64,000 nt of DNA from Bacillota bacterium (GTDB lineage Bacteria; Bacillota; Clostridia; Acetivibrionales; DSM-1351), in assembly GCA_023416275.1 (NCBI GenBank), contig JAEZIB010000029.1:1-64000 (forward strand), written 5' to 3'. This document shows positions 43,403-52,491 of this stretch, piece by piece. Position 1 is the first letter of the stretch. Each line of letters starts with the position of its first letter. Below the pieces are notes generated by a model. That model did no database searches. It saw only the letters and a list, made by a program, of their open reading frames with translations, and was not told the DNA's origin. The translations under genes and the position numbers were made by a program.

Positions 43403-43510
43403 ATGCAAGAGTTATTAATTGAAATATTTTGTAGAAAGAGACGAGAAGAAGGGAGTTTTGCATATGAAGAATGCATGTCGTATTTTGCCTGTTATTTACC
43501 CGCCAATTAA
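43403..43510 (+). CDS. Possible 35-aa small ORF overlapping next gene
   Basis: ATG 43403 with AAAGGTGGG gives a 35-residue peptide (MQELLIEIFCRKRREEGSFA, ending YLPAN). It overlaps the next gene by 47 bases in another frame. It may couple translation or be chance. Confidence 0.25.
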   Translation: MQELLIEIFCRKRREEGSFAYEECMSYFACYLPAN

Positions 43511-44552
43511 TGGCTATCCCCATAAAGGGGCTTTGTTTTCAATGCTTATGGCAAGAGAAGAGTGCAAGCCTTGGATATTTAGTAATTTTATACAAGTTTA
43601 CACATTAAAAGATCTTTATAATAGGGGAATGAGAACAGGAACTGTTGATTTCTTTTACAATTTATATGGTGACTGGACTAACTTTCATTTAAAAGCAAAT
43701 CCATGGATTAAGATCAATTCTATGCCGTTCGAGTTTTTTAAACTCATAAAATCTGATATTGTTGACTTTATTAAAACCTGTATTAACAGAAATTTATACC
43801 TATTTTTTGATATTGATATGTATTATATAAGTGCTTATAAGTTGATTTTTAATAAGGACCATTTATGCCATGAAATTTTTATATATGGATATGATGATGA
43901 TAAAAATATATTTTACATGGGAGATAATACAACTGGCAAATATAATCATGACCAGGTAACATATGAGGAGATTACTACAAGCACTAACGCACTTCTGGAG
44001 ATATATAAAGATAATAACGAAGATACAGTTTTACATAACTATAGAGAGAAATCAATATATATGATGAGTATCGAGAAAAATGTGGAACGGAACGGACAGG
44101 ACCCGTTTTTCACCCAAGATGTATTTGAAATTAATATAAATAAAATATTAAATGATTTAAAAGAATATTTGCTTTTGGATAATTATGCCCAAGGCTATAA
44201 ATATAGCAATTACTATGTTTATGGTATAGATTGCTATAACGAACTGATGAAATTCGCTAGATATGCAATGGAAACGAATCAGGGGGTTGACCGCAGGGCT
44301 TTTTATTCATTTATAGAGCATAAAAAACTTATGCTGTTAAGAATGGAGTTTCTTAATGGTGACTATGATTTAAACCAATTAATTGAGAGATATAGTAATT
44401 TAGTAAACGAGTTTAATATATTAATGTCTCTTATATTGAAAGCGAATATGATCAAAGAGAATGATATATGGGAGAGAATAATTGTGAAGTTGAAAGAGTA
44501 TAAAGAAGAAGAGATAGTGCTACTGAATGAATTTATAAGAATTCTCAGTTAA
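43464..44552 (+). CDS. BtrH/C39-like protein lacking the active-site Cys
   Basis: ATG 43464 with GAAGAAGGGA. The 362-residue protein resembles the 42132 product in layout: an N-terminal papain-like fold, then helices. The expected nucleophile position reads HKGALFSML, with no Cys there, while the His-Asp part survives (HEIFIYGYDDDKNIFYMGD). It may be an inactive partner, a scaffold or a changed catalyst. It is the last gene of the cluster by spacing; 686 bases without a gene follow. Confidence 0.65.
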   Translation: MKNACRILPVIYPPINGYPHKGALFSMLMAREECKPWIFSNFIQVYTLKDLYNRGMRTGTVDFFYNLYGDWTNFHLKANPWIKINSMPFEFFKLIKSDIVDFIKTCINRNLYLFFDIDMYYISAYKLIFNKDHLCHEIFIYGYDDDKNIFYMGDNTTGKYNHDQVTYEEITTSTNALLEIYKDNNEDTVLHNYREKSIYMMSIEKNVERNGQDPFFTQDVFEININKILNDLKEYLLLDNYAQGYKYSNYYVYGIDCYNELMKFARYAMETNQGVDRRAFYSFIEHKKLMLLRMEFLNGDYDLNQLIERYSNLVNEFNILMSLILKANMIKENDIWERIIVKLKEYKEEEIVLLNEFIRILS

Positions 44553-45238
44553 AAAGAAATTTTTTGTTTCAAAGATAACTTTGGTAGTTATGTTAAAAAA
44601 CAATTTCTATTTTTTTCAATAAATGTAGTAGATAGTGCAGAAGAACTCATGAATAAAGGTAATACCATTAAAATACTCTTAATAATCATAGCTGACAAGG
44701 CTCCACTAGGTTCAAACGGTATATTTTTTGTTTCCTTAAGATATACAGAATCGGTTGTTAAGATTGAATGTGCCGGAATATCAATAGGGGTATAGGCAGT
44801 TTGGACTTCGTTGAGTGTGCCTTAATCCTTGAAGAGATAAAAAGTTGACATGGGCATTTTTTACAAAGATATAAAATTGGTGTATATACTTGTACAGTAT
44901 ATTTCAAGATATTCTTAATTCGCGTTATTGAGTTTCAGATTAAGGCTTTTAACGAGAGAAGATGATTTCTTTATTTAACAGGAGTCATCTTCTTTATTTT
45001 AACTTGTAGACAAAATTCCAAATATTACTGTAAAAACGCATCAGAAGTGCAATGGAAAAATAGACTGTATAACAGCAAAGTTTTTTATAGAGAAATGAGG
45101 AAAACTATGGTATTGTTTATTGTAAAGTATCCTCAATAATAACTATAAGCAGATATGAATATTTATTCCTTTGCAGTAAAGTATTATAGCCATCATAATT
45201 CACTCGTTTAAAAATAATTTATAGGAAAGAGGATTTAT
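44553..45238. other. Intergenic region after the biosynthetic cluster
   Basis: This 686-base gap has a weak 46-codon frame (44649-44789) without ribosome site and a strong terminator at 44957-45000. AT-rich DNA upstream of the next gene may contain a promoter, but I see no clean -35/-10 pair. No RNA gene or transposase was recognised. Confidence 0.5.
44957..45000 (+). terminator. Rho-independent terminator
   Basis: AGAAGATGA (44957-44965) pairs perfectly with TCATCTTCT (44985-44993), followed by TTATTTT. It closes the cluster transcript or a small untranslated unit. Confidence 0.7.
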
Positions 45239-46666
45239 ATGAGAAAGCTATTTGATTTTTTTGGGAAAAAAGAAAATAAGCAGGTTGGAGAGCAGGAGAA
45301 TGTCAAGGCGTATAGATTAACCGAAGCAAGTTCAGCCGATCAGGAGCCGGTTAGGGGTTCATTTGTATATGGCGTCCAGGATACATTTAAATTACTCAAT
45401 TCTAATGATCTTGTGGTTGTTGGCAGAGTAAAGGGAACAGTAAATCCAGGTATGGCAGTTTATGTTTCTAACTTTGGAGATGATAATGGTTCAATACTCG
45501 TTACAACAATATTAGGACTTGAGATTAATCAAAGACCTGTGGATACAGCTACTGATTGCTTGGTAGCATTAAAGCTTGAGGCAGGTCAAAAGGCTGATAT
45601 AAAAATAGGTTCTATTGTCCATACGAGGGACATAAGCACTAAAGAGGTTCATGATGCGTATATTTCGGCAATAGGTGATGTATATGTCATGCGTAAAAAT
45701 TTAGTTTTATCAGATGATGAGATTGCATCTATGAGTATTACTGATTGTGCTGAAGCTTGGAGATTATTTAACTGGTTTCATTCAAAGGATTCTGCAAATG
45801 AGTCGGAAGAGCAAAAGCATGTAAATCGTAAAAAGGTTGAAAAACTTGCTGATGCTTTATGTAAAAAGATATTAGCCGCAGATGAGATTTATACTGTTTT
45901 CAATAAGACAACTGGCGAGCCTCATATGTTTTCACATACGATTAAACAAGAAAACGGCTCATATATGTGCACACCTCCGGATATCATGATTATTTCAAAG
46001 GCGTATTCAAAACCATATGAAGCCATGTATCCAGCAGATAAATTTGAAATTAGAAAAATTGAAAATGGTAAAAATAATGATGGAATATACAATTTTCTTG
46101 GAAGTGCATTTTACTTAAACGGTGCTTGCGGTATTGCAATTCTTTCTGGGCAGACTGCAATTGATGCCAGCAAGCTTGTGCCAAAGTCTGATTATGGTGA
46201 TACACCACAAATTAATATTCCTGTTACTAATCCTGAGCTTATGAGATGGATGCTACTTATCGGACAGCTTGAAAATCCAGAAACTCCAGATGCAGAGCTT
46301 ATTTACAAGTTGTATTACAGGTTTATGTCTATTGAAATGACCAAAGCCATGTTTGTTATTCCAATGAAGACAGATGGAGAAGTGCCTCCAGCTGATGAAA
46401 ATGGAAAGACAGTACTCAAGCAGGGACTACAATTAAATTTTCCAACAATGAAAGGAAAATATGGCAGAGATGCAATTCGTATGTTTACTGATTGGAAGAG
46501 ACTACATATGGAATATGGTCCTGAGTGGAGTGGTTTTCTTCAGCCTGTTTCAGGAATGATTGATGTGTTTGACTGTGCTATAAATTCTACAAAGTATCCT
46601 GCAGCCGGCTGCTATATCAGCAAAGAAATGTATGAAGAAATGATCAAGATGGTAGTTGTAGAATAA
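45239..46666 (+). CDS. EF-Tu domain-2-like/SseB-like protein
   Basis: A 475-residue cytosolic protein with AAAGAGGA upstream. Residues ~45-145 look like an EF-Tu domain 2 beta-barrel (LVVVGRVKGTVNPGMAVYVS, then KLEAGQKADIKIGSIV). The C-terminal ~250 residues (YNFLGSAFYLNGACGIAIL, MFVIPMKTD) resemble SseB-type domains, found in secretion-related and hypothetical proteins. I do not know its role. No GTPase domain is present. It is a single gene. Confidence 0.6.
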   Translation: MRKLFDFFGKKENKQVGEQENVKAYRLTEASSADQEPVRGSFVYGVQDTFKLLNSNDLVVVGRVKGTVNPGMAVYVSNFGDDNGSILVTTILGLEINQRPVDTATDCLVALKLEAGQKADIKIGSIVHTRDISTKEVHDAYISAIGDVYVMRKNLVLSDDEIASMSITDCAEAWRLFNWFHSKDSANESEEQKHVNRKKVEKLADALCKKILAADEIYTVFNKTTGEPHMFSHTIKQENGSYMCTPPDIMIISKAYSKPYEAMYPADKFEIRKIENGKNNDGIYNFLGSAFYLNGACGIAILSGQTAIDASKLVPKSDYGDTPQINIPVTNPELMRWMLLIGQLENPETPDAELIYKLYYRFMSIEMTKAMFVIPMKTDGEVPPADENGKTVLKQGLQLNFPTMKGKYGRDAIRMFTDWKRLHMEYGPEWSGFLQPVSGMIDVFDCAINSTKYPAAGCYISKEMYEEMIKMVVVE

Positions 46667-46969
46667 ACTTTTGATAAAGTTAAAGTTTCACAAATTGAGT
46701 GCAATATATTCCTCGCCCCCCAATAGATGTTAGTAAAATATCTGCTAAGCAAGCGGCGAAGATTGTTTCAGCAATAATATTAGAATGATACAGAGCTGGA
46801 TAAAATACTTCTAGTATATGCATGATGCGGTTGAATATCCGTGGGGCAACGAGTAATTTGATTTTATACCCTTGATATTTACATCATGAAGTTGTTGATA
46901 GAATGGTAACCGTGCACTCAAGATAAAAAGCTGTGCGTTTATATCAAATAATACCAAAAGGAGCATGTA
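46667..46969. other. Intergenic region, no feature recognised
   Basis: This 303-base gap contains a CCCCCC stretch and AT-rich DNA but no hairpin, repeat or small gene I can support. Confidence 0.4.
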
Positions 46970-47851
46970 ATGCTTGGTGAAATTGAAAAAACGATTATAT
47001 CAAAGATTTTGGAATTACAAGATGAAAGAGGCTGTTGGAATGTCTTAAAAGAGGGTGATAAATATTTTCCACAGCTTAATTATTATGTCCCAAATTATAA
47101 ATCAACGCTTTGGACTCTTATACTTTTAGCCGATATTAAAGCTGATCCTAAAGATAATAGGTTTGTTAAACCTCTAAAAATTGTCAACGAGCATTTTTTT
47201 GATAAACAGATTGGAATTTTTACTATAGGAAAAAGTCACTTTCCAATACCCTGCCTAAATGGGAATATGATCTATTTACATTCATATTTCCAAGTGGGAG
47301 AAGAGGAAATCATCAATAGAGTTGTTGATTTTTTTTCTCAGTATCAAAGGTTCGATGATGGCGATTTTGTTACACCCTCATCATTTCCGTATTGTTCTAA
47401 TCGAAGCTGCTACGGGAAACATACCTGTTATTGGGGCGTTATAAAACTTCTAAAAGGGTTATCCTTTATACCAGCAGAAAGACGTACAAATAAGGCAAAA
47501 GATTTAATCAATAAGTGTATTGATTTTATTTTGCTTCACGAAGTATGTTTCAGTTCACATAGCAAATCAGAATTTATTCACACAAATATTAAACATTTGA
47601 CATTCCCTAATATGTATGAGAGTGATTTCCTCGAAATATTGTGGCTTTTGAAAAGAGAACAGATAAAATCAGAACATTTACATAGGGCTCTGAATTTTCT
47701 TGAAAATAAAATGAGTTTAGAATTCACATGGAAAATAGAAAGACAAATAAGGGATTTAATAATACCTATTGGTAAAAAGAATTATGGCAATGAATTTATT
47801 ACAAATAGGGCAAGAGAGGTAATGGCGTATTATAAAAATGAACTGAAATAA
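46970..47851 (+). CDS. Alpha/alpha-barrel (prenyltransferase/squalene-cyclase-like) protein
   Basis: A 293-residue protein with AAAAGGAG upstream. Repeated helical units with QDERGCWN and YKSTLWTLILLADI resemble the toroidal fold of squalene-hopene cyclase-like and related proteins. Homologues are often mislabelled as nitrogenase-related. No DxDD or similar cyclase acid motif was seen, so catalysis is uncertain. Cys-rich spots (FPYCSNRSCYGKHTCYW) might bind metal. It is 26 bases before the flavodoxin gene, likely the same operon. Confidence 0.6.
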   Translation: MLGEIEKTIISKILELQDERGCWNVLKEGDKYFPQLNYYVPNYKSTLWTLILLADIKADPKDNRFVKPLKIVNEHFFDKQIGIFTIGKSHFPIPCLNGNMIYLHSYFQVGEEEIINRVVDFFSQYQRFDDGDFVTPSSFPYCSNRSCYGKHTCYWGVIKLLKGLSFIPAERRTNKAKDLINKCIDFILLHEVCFSSHSKSEFIHTNIKHLTFPNMYESDFLEILWLLKREQIKSEHLHRALNFLENKMSLEFTWKIERQIRDLIIPIGKKNYGNEFITNRAREVMAYYKNELK

Positions 47852-47877
47852 TTATATTTTGAAAGGATTGATTTTGT

Positions 47878-48387
47878 ATGGGTAAAAATGGTGCAATTAT
47901 CTATTATTCATGGATTGGCAATACCAAAGTTGTGGCTGAAGAGATTCAGAGATTAACCGGTCTTGACATTCTGAAAATTGAGGAGAAAAAGGAAAGGAAG
48001 CTAGGAAATATCATGGGTGCGGCAATGAGTGCCTTTTTAGGATTTCAAAGCAGCATAAAATCAATGGATTTTACTCTGCAGAAATATGACAATGTTTTTA
48101 TAGGCACTCCCGTCTGGGGCGGGAAGACAACTCCTGCAATAAACAAATTTTTGAGCAAAGCAAATTTTAATGGTAAAAGTATCTGGCTTTTTATAACTAA
48201 AGCGGATGAAAAAGTTCCACAGAAGGTCATTGATTCAATAACTAGTCGAGTTGAGAAAAGGGGCGGTAAGGTAATAGATTGTCTATCATTAACAACCAAG
48301 TGGGATCCCAAGACCAATATTCCGATGACGGCTGATGAAATGGGAAGCGGTATTCAGGAATGGATTAAAAAAATAAATTTAAAATAG
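47878..48387 (+). CDS. Flavodoxin family protein
   Basis: A 169-residue protein. The N-terminal IIYYSWIGNTKVVAEEI is the FMN phosphate-binding loop, and FIGTPVWGGKTTPAIN is the ring-binding loop. It is of the flavodoxin_4 type, a redox carrier of unknown partner. AAAGGATTG precedes ATG. A strong terminator lies just downstream. Confidence 0.83.
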   Translation: MGKNGAIIYYSWIGNTKVVAEEIQRLTGLDILKIEEKKERKLGNIMGAAMSAFLGFQSSIKSMDFTLQKYDNVFIGTPVWGGKTTPAINKFLSKANFNGKSIWLFITKADEKVPQKVIDSITSRVEKRGGKVIDCLSLTTKWDPKTNIPMTADEMGSGIQEWIKKINLK

Positions 48388-48419
48388 AGACAAAGGAAAA
48401 CATAATGGGTACAATGCCA

Positions 48420-48460
48420 ATAGAGCCTCATTTTTGTTTTAAGTGAAAATGGGGCTCTAT
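48420..48460 (+). terminator. Rho-independent terminator
   Basis: ATAGAGCC (48420-48427) and GGCTCTAT (48453-48460) with further CATTTT/AAAATG pairing inside. It separates the flavodoxin gene from the convergent LacI gene and may serve both. Confidence 0.65.
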
Positions 48461-48488
48461 ATTAGTTTTGCTTCTAGTGCAAAAATGA

Positions 48489-49523
48489 TTATGGAACATC
48501 ATGAAATCCTCCACAGCTTTCGCGGAATATAAAGTCTACTTCCTCAAAAACATTATGTGGATCTTGTATATGTCCGTTTATCATATCAAGAATAAGTTGA
48601 AGGCTTCTTTTAACCATCTTTTGAATAGGCAGATTGACGACGGTTAGTTTAGGTCTTAAGAATCTGCTTGTTACCATATCGGAGAAACCTATTATTTCTA
48701 TATCCTCAGGAATTCGTACTCCATTCTTTTGAAGAACTTGGTAAACCTCTTGACTATAGCTGGACACAAGCAAAAAAAGTGAAGTAGGGAGAGTTTCTGA
48801 CATCAGCAACTTTTCTGCACTTCGAAACCCACCTTCTGAATCAAGAGTTTCAAGTATTGTATGCTCGGGAAGAACAGTTATTCCGTATTTTTGACAGCCA
48901 TCCAAAAAGCCAGTCCTTCTCATGCTAAAATTCCGCGACAAGAGATTGGGACTAATCAATCCTGCACTTTTGTGCCCTCTTGCAGCGAGCAGACCGGAAA
49001 CTTTTTCACCTGCACTGTAGTTATCAATGCACACGGAACTGTATTTATCATTTTGTCTATTAAATAAAAGAATAGGCATTGTAGACTTTATCTTCATCAA
49101 ATAATCGATATCACTATCGGAGGCACCAACTATTATTACCCCATTGAACAGTTTATTCTTAAAAACATCATCCATTTTGCTAATTTCTGAATAAATATAG
49201 GGTTTGAAAACAACCTCTACGTTTAGTTTGTCATTCAAAATACTATCTTGAATACCATCAAAAAAACTAACAATTAGTTCTGAAGAATATAAAGATGGCC
49301 AAAGAATACCAATAATTGCAGACGAGTCTCCTTCTGACTTGTTTCGCAAACGTCTTGCATAAATGTTGGGCCTATATCCAAGCAGTTTTGCTTCTTCCCA
49401 TACCCTGTTTTGAGTTTTCTCAGAGATACGCATTTCGTGACCACGACCATTTAAAACAATGGAAACAGTACCTGGTGAGAGATTTGTTTTTTTGGCAATA
49501 ATTTTTATGTTTGAAGTAGCCAT
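48489..49523 (-). CDS. LacI-family transcriptional regulator
   Basis: A 344-residue repressor. The helix-turn-helix is IKIIAKKTNLSPGTVSIVLN with the hinge helix YRPNIYARRLR. The periplasmic-binding-like effector domain follows (IIGILWPSLYSSELIV to the end). The gene lies downstream of, and on the same strand as, the carbohydrate esterase gene, which it may control in response to a sugar released from plant polysaccharide. No operator could be fixed by eye. Confidence 0.88.
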   Translation of the reverse strand: MATSNIKIIAKKTNLSPGTVSIVLNGRGHEMRISEKTQNRVWEEAKLLGYRPNIYARRLRNKSEGDSSAIIGILWPSLYSSELIVSFFDGIQDSILNDKLNVEVVFKPYIYSEISKMDDVFKNKLFNGVIIVGASDSDIDYLMKIKSTMPILLFNRQNDKYSSVCIDNYSAGEKVSGLLAARGHKSAGLISPNLLSRNFSMRRTGFLDGCQKYGITVLPEHTILETLDSEGGFRSAEKLLMSETLPTSLFLLVSSYSQEVYQVLQKNGVRIPEDIEIIGFSDMVTSRFLRPKLTVVNLPIQKMVKRSLQLILDMINGHIQDPHNVFEEVDFIFRESCGGFHDVP

Positions 49524-49591
49524 ATTATACTCCTTTTTCTTTTTTACATTTATATCCTAAAATTTACATACCATTATAATACATAATATTA

Positions 49592-49615
49592 TTTTTAAAT
49601 GCAAATTAGTATAAG
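49592..49615 (-). repeat. Fragment of family-3 repeat at LacI promoter side
   Basis: On the minus strand this reads CTTATACTAATTTGC then ATTTAAAAA, matching the first ~24 bases of the family-3 repeats at 27743 and 34782. It lies ~70 bases before the LacI start, next to a TATAAT box. Confidence 0.5.
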
Positions 49616-49686
49616 CTCAAATAAAATCTATAGTATATTATATTACTTGTTAGCTAGAAGTTAAGAAATACTTAATTATAGAAAGA

Positions 49687-49711
49687 GGCTGTCACATAAA
49701 GTGAACAGCCC
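49687..49711 (-). terminator. Stem-loop downstream of esterase gene
   Basis: On the minus strand GGCTGTTCAC pairs with GTGACAGCC (one bulge) and TCTTTCT follows. It probably ends the esterase transcript. Confidence 0.5.
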
Positions 49712-49747
49712 CAATGTTAATTTCAAGATTTACATATACAACTATTA

Positions 49748-49904
49748 TTATAAAGCCTAGATTCAAAATAAAATTTTTCGATTGTAGATAAATTTTATTA
49801 CATCATTGGCGTGTAAGCGATGCGGGAGATATTCTCACCGCCTGAAAACCAAAGCGGTACCCGCCACTTATTGAAGTGGGGAACATTTTCTTGCCTCGTT
49901 ATAA
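49748..49904 (-). repeat. MITE-like family-1 repeat, copy D (inverted)
   Basis: On the minus strand it begins TTATAACGAGGC and ends TAGGCTTTATAA, with the CACTTCAATAAGTG and ACCGC...GCGGT hairpins and the AAAATTT stem. It lies 42 bases after the end of the esterase gene. Confidence 0.7.
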
Positions 49905-49946
49905 GTTTAATATTTAGTTATGTACGCATCTAGGTTTAAGATTCAA

Positions 49947-51746
49947 TTATTTAAATAAATCAGGGAGAATATCAAAAATGTACTGATTTACCCAATTCCA
50001 TGCATGAGTGCCGCCATCACTTACAATAAAATAGAAGTTCCCTTTTTTTAAATTCCCCGAATAAATAAAACTGTCCTTTAGCTCTTTCATAGCATCAATC
50101 TGAGGCTTTAAGTTTGGATAAGCAATATCTAGGTTGCCTGTCGCACATAATATGTAGTAATCCTTTGGTCCGTATCCTGCATCTTTTGCAGCTTTTGCGA
50201 GGTATTCTGCAGTCTCCTTTGATTTTTCGCTTCCAGCTTTCTGACCGAATACCCAACAGTCGCCACTCAATGGCATATAGTATTTGAAATAGTCAAGGCA
50301 ATTTATAAATGTATACCAAGTGGTCACTGAACCCATGGAAAATCCACCAAATGCCCTATGCTCTCTTGAGGCTTTTAAATCCGTTATGTCTCCTGATGCA
50401 GCGTAGGTATTATATTTAGTTTCAATTAATGGAACAACTGTACTAATCAATTCTTCAGGGAAAAATGCAGTATCATTTTTTCCACCATAAAAAGTAGGTG
50501 TGACAATGATAAGAGGCTCCATATCACCGTTTGCAATCATGTTATCTATGATTCTCTTTAACTCTTTATTCTGGCCAGGACCGCCAAATATAGTATTTTC
50601 ATTTTCACCGCCACCGTGCATCAAGTATAAAACATTGTATTTCTTAGTAGTATCTAAAGGGTTATAACCATATGGAAGATAAACATTCAGTTTTTTAACA
50701 TCTTTACCGTTATCTAAATTTGTTGCAGTGTATTCTAAATTTTCAATTATTCCCTGTTCTTTAATTTCTCCTTTATATTTATCTGGAACTGTTTTGAAAA
50801 CTTTCTCGTCAGCTGCTTCCTCTGTCATTATTAGTTTATCCATTGCAGACTTTAAAGCAGCATATTCTTTATCAAGTATACTTTGAGTAACTTTTTTATT
50901 TTTGAGAACTTTTTCTGCAGACTGTATAGCATTAGTTATTATTTCTGGATTCTTATAGCGTGTTTGATCAAGTTTTTGTGCACTCTTTAATAAATTCATT
51001 AAATTGTAAGGATTTATTCCGCTTTTTGCACCAGCTGCTTTACCATATAGAAAAACTTCACCAAACTTTGTTGTATCATTCCATGCGCTACCTGTTGAAT
51101 CAAAAACATTTATGGTACCAGCTCTCTCGGTATCTTTTGAATCATTAACTTGCAGCTCTATACCTAAAACCTTTCCGTTTGCTGGCTTAGTGTTAAGTGC
51201 AACTCTTGCCTCAATTATATAACCGTCCTTAATCTTCTTTGTACTTGTATAAAACTTCTCAGCATTTCCTGTATCCACAGATTGAGAGTTTTCATAATTA
51301 ACTCTGAAGTGTAAAGCATTTACACCATATTCTTGTGTTTTCTCATTATTTTCATCTAAAAATATTTCAATTGAATCTTGCATATATGGAGTTCCAGACT
51401 TTACAGACATATTTTTATCTTTCACTTCAGCAAGGACGTAAATTGCGTTGTCGTCCCATAGTGTTTTGAAAGTAGCTGATGTAGTTAAGTTTTCTGTTGT
51501 GTATTTAGGTTTTACTACTACTGCTTTGTTCCATATTTTATCTACTTTGCCGTCAATTACAGGTGTTCCGAAATTAGCAACCATTCTGCCTTTGGAGTCA
51601 AAGCCACTTTTATTCACGGATGGCTTTTTGATGTTTGTGGCTGCAGAAACATTTGAATACGAACCACAGAAAGCGACAAATACCATAGAAGCAATGCTTA
51701 GTGTAGTAATAAAGAGTTTAAATGGTTTAAGTTTTCCTTTTTGCAT
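49947..51746 (-). CDS. Secreted CBM9-like/CE1 esterase
   Basis: The start is ATG 51746, because GAGGAG abuts an earlier ATG and is spaced correctly for this one. A signal peptide (to about residue 36, ending NVSA) is followed by a CBM9-type sugar-binding domain (GTPVIDGKVDKIWNKA, LWDDNAIYVLAEVKD), a helical FIVAR-like linker (~245-310) and a CE1 esterase. The esterase has the nucleophile Ser in FGGFSMGS, the oxyanion region LMHGGG and the catalytic His in GTHAWNWVNQ. It probably removes feruloyl or acetyl groups from xylan outside the cell. No dockerin is present, so it is not a cellulosome subunit. Confidence 0.88.
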   Translation of the reverse strand: MQKGKLKPFKLFITTLSIASMVFVAFCGSYSNVSAATNIKKPSVNKSGFDSKGRMVANFGTPVIDGKVDKIWNKAVVVKPKYTTENLTTSATFKTLWDDNAIYVLAEVKDKNMSVKSGTPYMQDSIEIFLDENNEKTQEYGVNALHFRVNYENSQSVDTGNAEKFYTSTKKIKDGYIIEARVALNTKPANGKVLGIELQVNDSKDTERAGTINVFDSTGSAWNDTTKFGEVFLYGKAAGAKSGINPYNLMNLLKSAQKLDQTRYKNPEIITNAIQSAEKVLKNKKVTQSILDKEYAALKSAMDKLIMTEEAADEKVFKTVPDKYKGEIKEQGIIENLEYTATNLDNGKDVKKLNVYLPYGYNPLDTTKKYNVLYLMHGGGENENTIFGGPGQNKELKRIIDNMIANGDMEPLIIVTPTFYGGKNDTAFFPEELISTVVPLIETKYNTYAASGDITDLKASREHRAFGGFSMGSVTTWYTFINCLDYFKYYMPLSGDCWVFGQKAGSEKSKETAEYLAKAAKDAGYGPKDYYILCATGNLDIAYPNLKPQIDAMKELKDSFIYSGNLKKGNFYFIVSDGGTHAWNWVNQYIFDILPDLFK

Positions 51747-52273
51747 AAAATACATCTCCTCGTTTAAATTATTTTTATGTTACTATTGTTTTATTTTAAT
51801 GACTGAAAGTCACTAATTTAAATTATATAATCGAAGATATATTGCTTTTTGTAGACAAGCAGTTAAATAAGGGCTAAAACTACTGCTGCATTTAGATAAG
51901 TGATTTGGTGGTTTTAAAAGCTCAGTTATTTTACTGATTAATAACTTATTGTTTTATATATTTTCGAAAGCATGGATTGCTACACCGTTTTAGCAACGTT
52001 TAAATAAATTATATTGCACATGGAAAAGTATGTCAACACATCAAAAAGATAGATACTATAAACTATAAGAATACAATAAACTAGTAAATATAATATTTCA
52101 AGAGATTTGGATTTACTGATTATTTTTTTGATTTCATAAACATTTAATTGTTAAAACGAAATAGCAACTCTTTGGGTGATGAGTATATTGATTTTAAAAT
52201 ATTTACATTAGAACCCAAAATAGTGTATAAATATCATTTTTCCTTCCTTAATACATGTTAATTACATACAATG

Positions 52274-52302
52274 TTGTCGAATTTAAATTATTATGGTATT
52301 AT
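52274..52302 (+). promoter_or_regulatory. Promoter-like pair for glycan operon
   Basis: TTGTCG (52274-52279), a 17-base spacer and TATTAT (52297-52302), upstream of the small ORF and the flippase gene. Confidence 0.45.
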
Positions 52303-52358
52303 CTAAAAGAATAAATATATATAAAGAATTGGCGTATACAAGTTGGAGGTATATTACT

Positions 52359-52430
52359 GTGCAAATATCAGTTTCAATAATTCCTTTAGTGATGCAAGTA
52401 GTAGCCTTTGTGAGCTTTTTTGACTTGTAA
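52359..52430 (+). CDS. Possible 23-aa hydrophobic membrane peptide
   Basis: GTG 52359 with TTGGAGG nine bases upstream. The peptide (MQISVSIIPLVMQVVAFVSF, then FDL) is almost entirely hydrophobic and long enough for one membrane helix. It sits between the promoter and the first gene of the glycan operon. It may be a small membrane protein or leader. Confidence 0.4.
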   Translation: MQISVSIIPLVMQVVAFVSFFDL

Positions 52431-52491
52431 TGTTTTTTATATAATTAGGTTGATATATTTATACGTTTTTTCTAAAGGAGAACAGGATTAA

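Larger units (their letters stand above)
51747..52491. other. Intergenic region with promoter and small ORF
   Basis: A 745-base gap between divergent units. It has a plus-strand promoter-like pair (52274-52302) and a 23-codon frame with an excellent ribosome site (52359-52430). The first 500 bases are AT-rich and show no gene, repeat or stable hairpin I can support. Confidence 0.5.

Noticed and set aside
28279..44552. Direct assignment to the closthioamide cluster
   Set aside because: Carrier proteins and papain-like enzymes are shared in concept, but I see no chorismate-lyase-like gene or alpha-hydrolase-type thioamide enzyme, so only the assembly logic is compared.
44649..44789. 46-codon frame in the gap after the cluster
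   Set aside because: No ribosome site, ordinary AT-rich composition and no similarity to the precursors or small proteins seen here.
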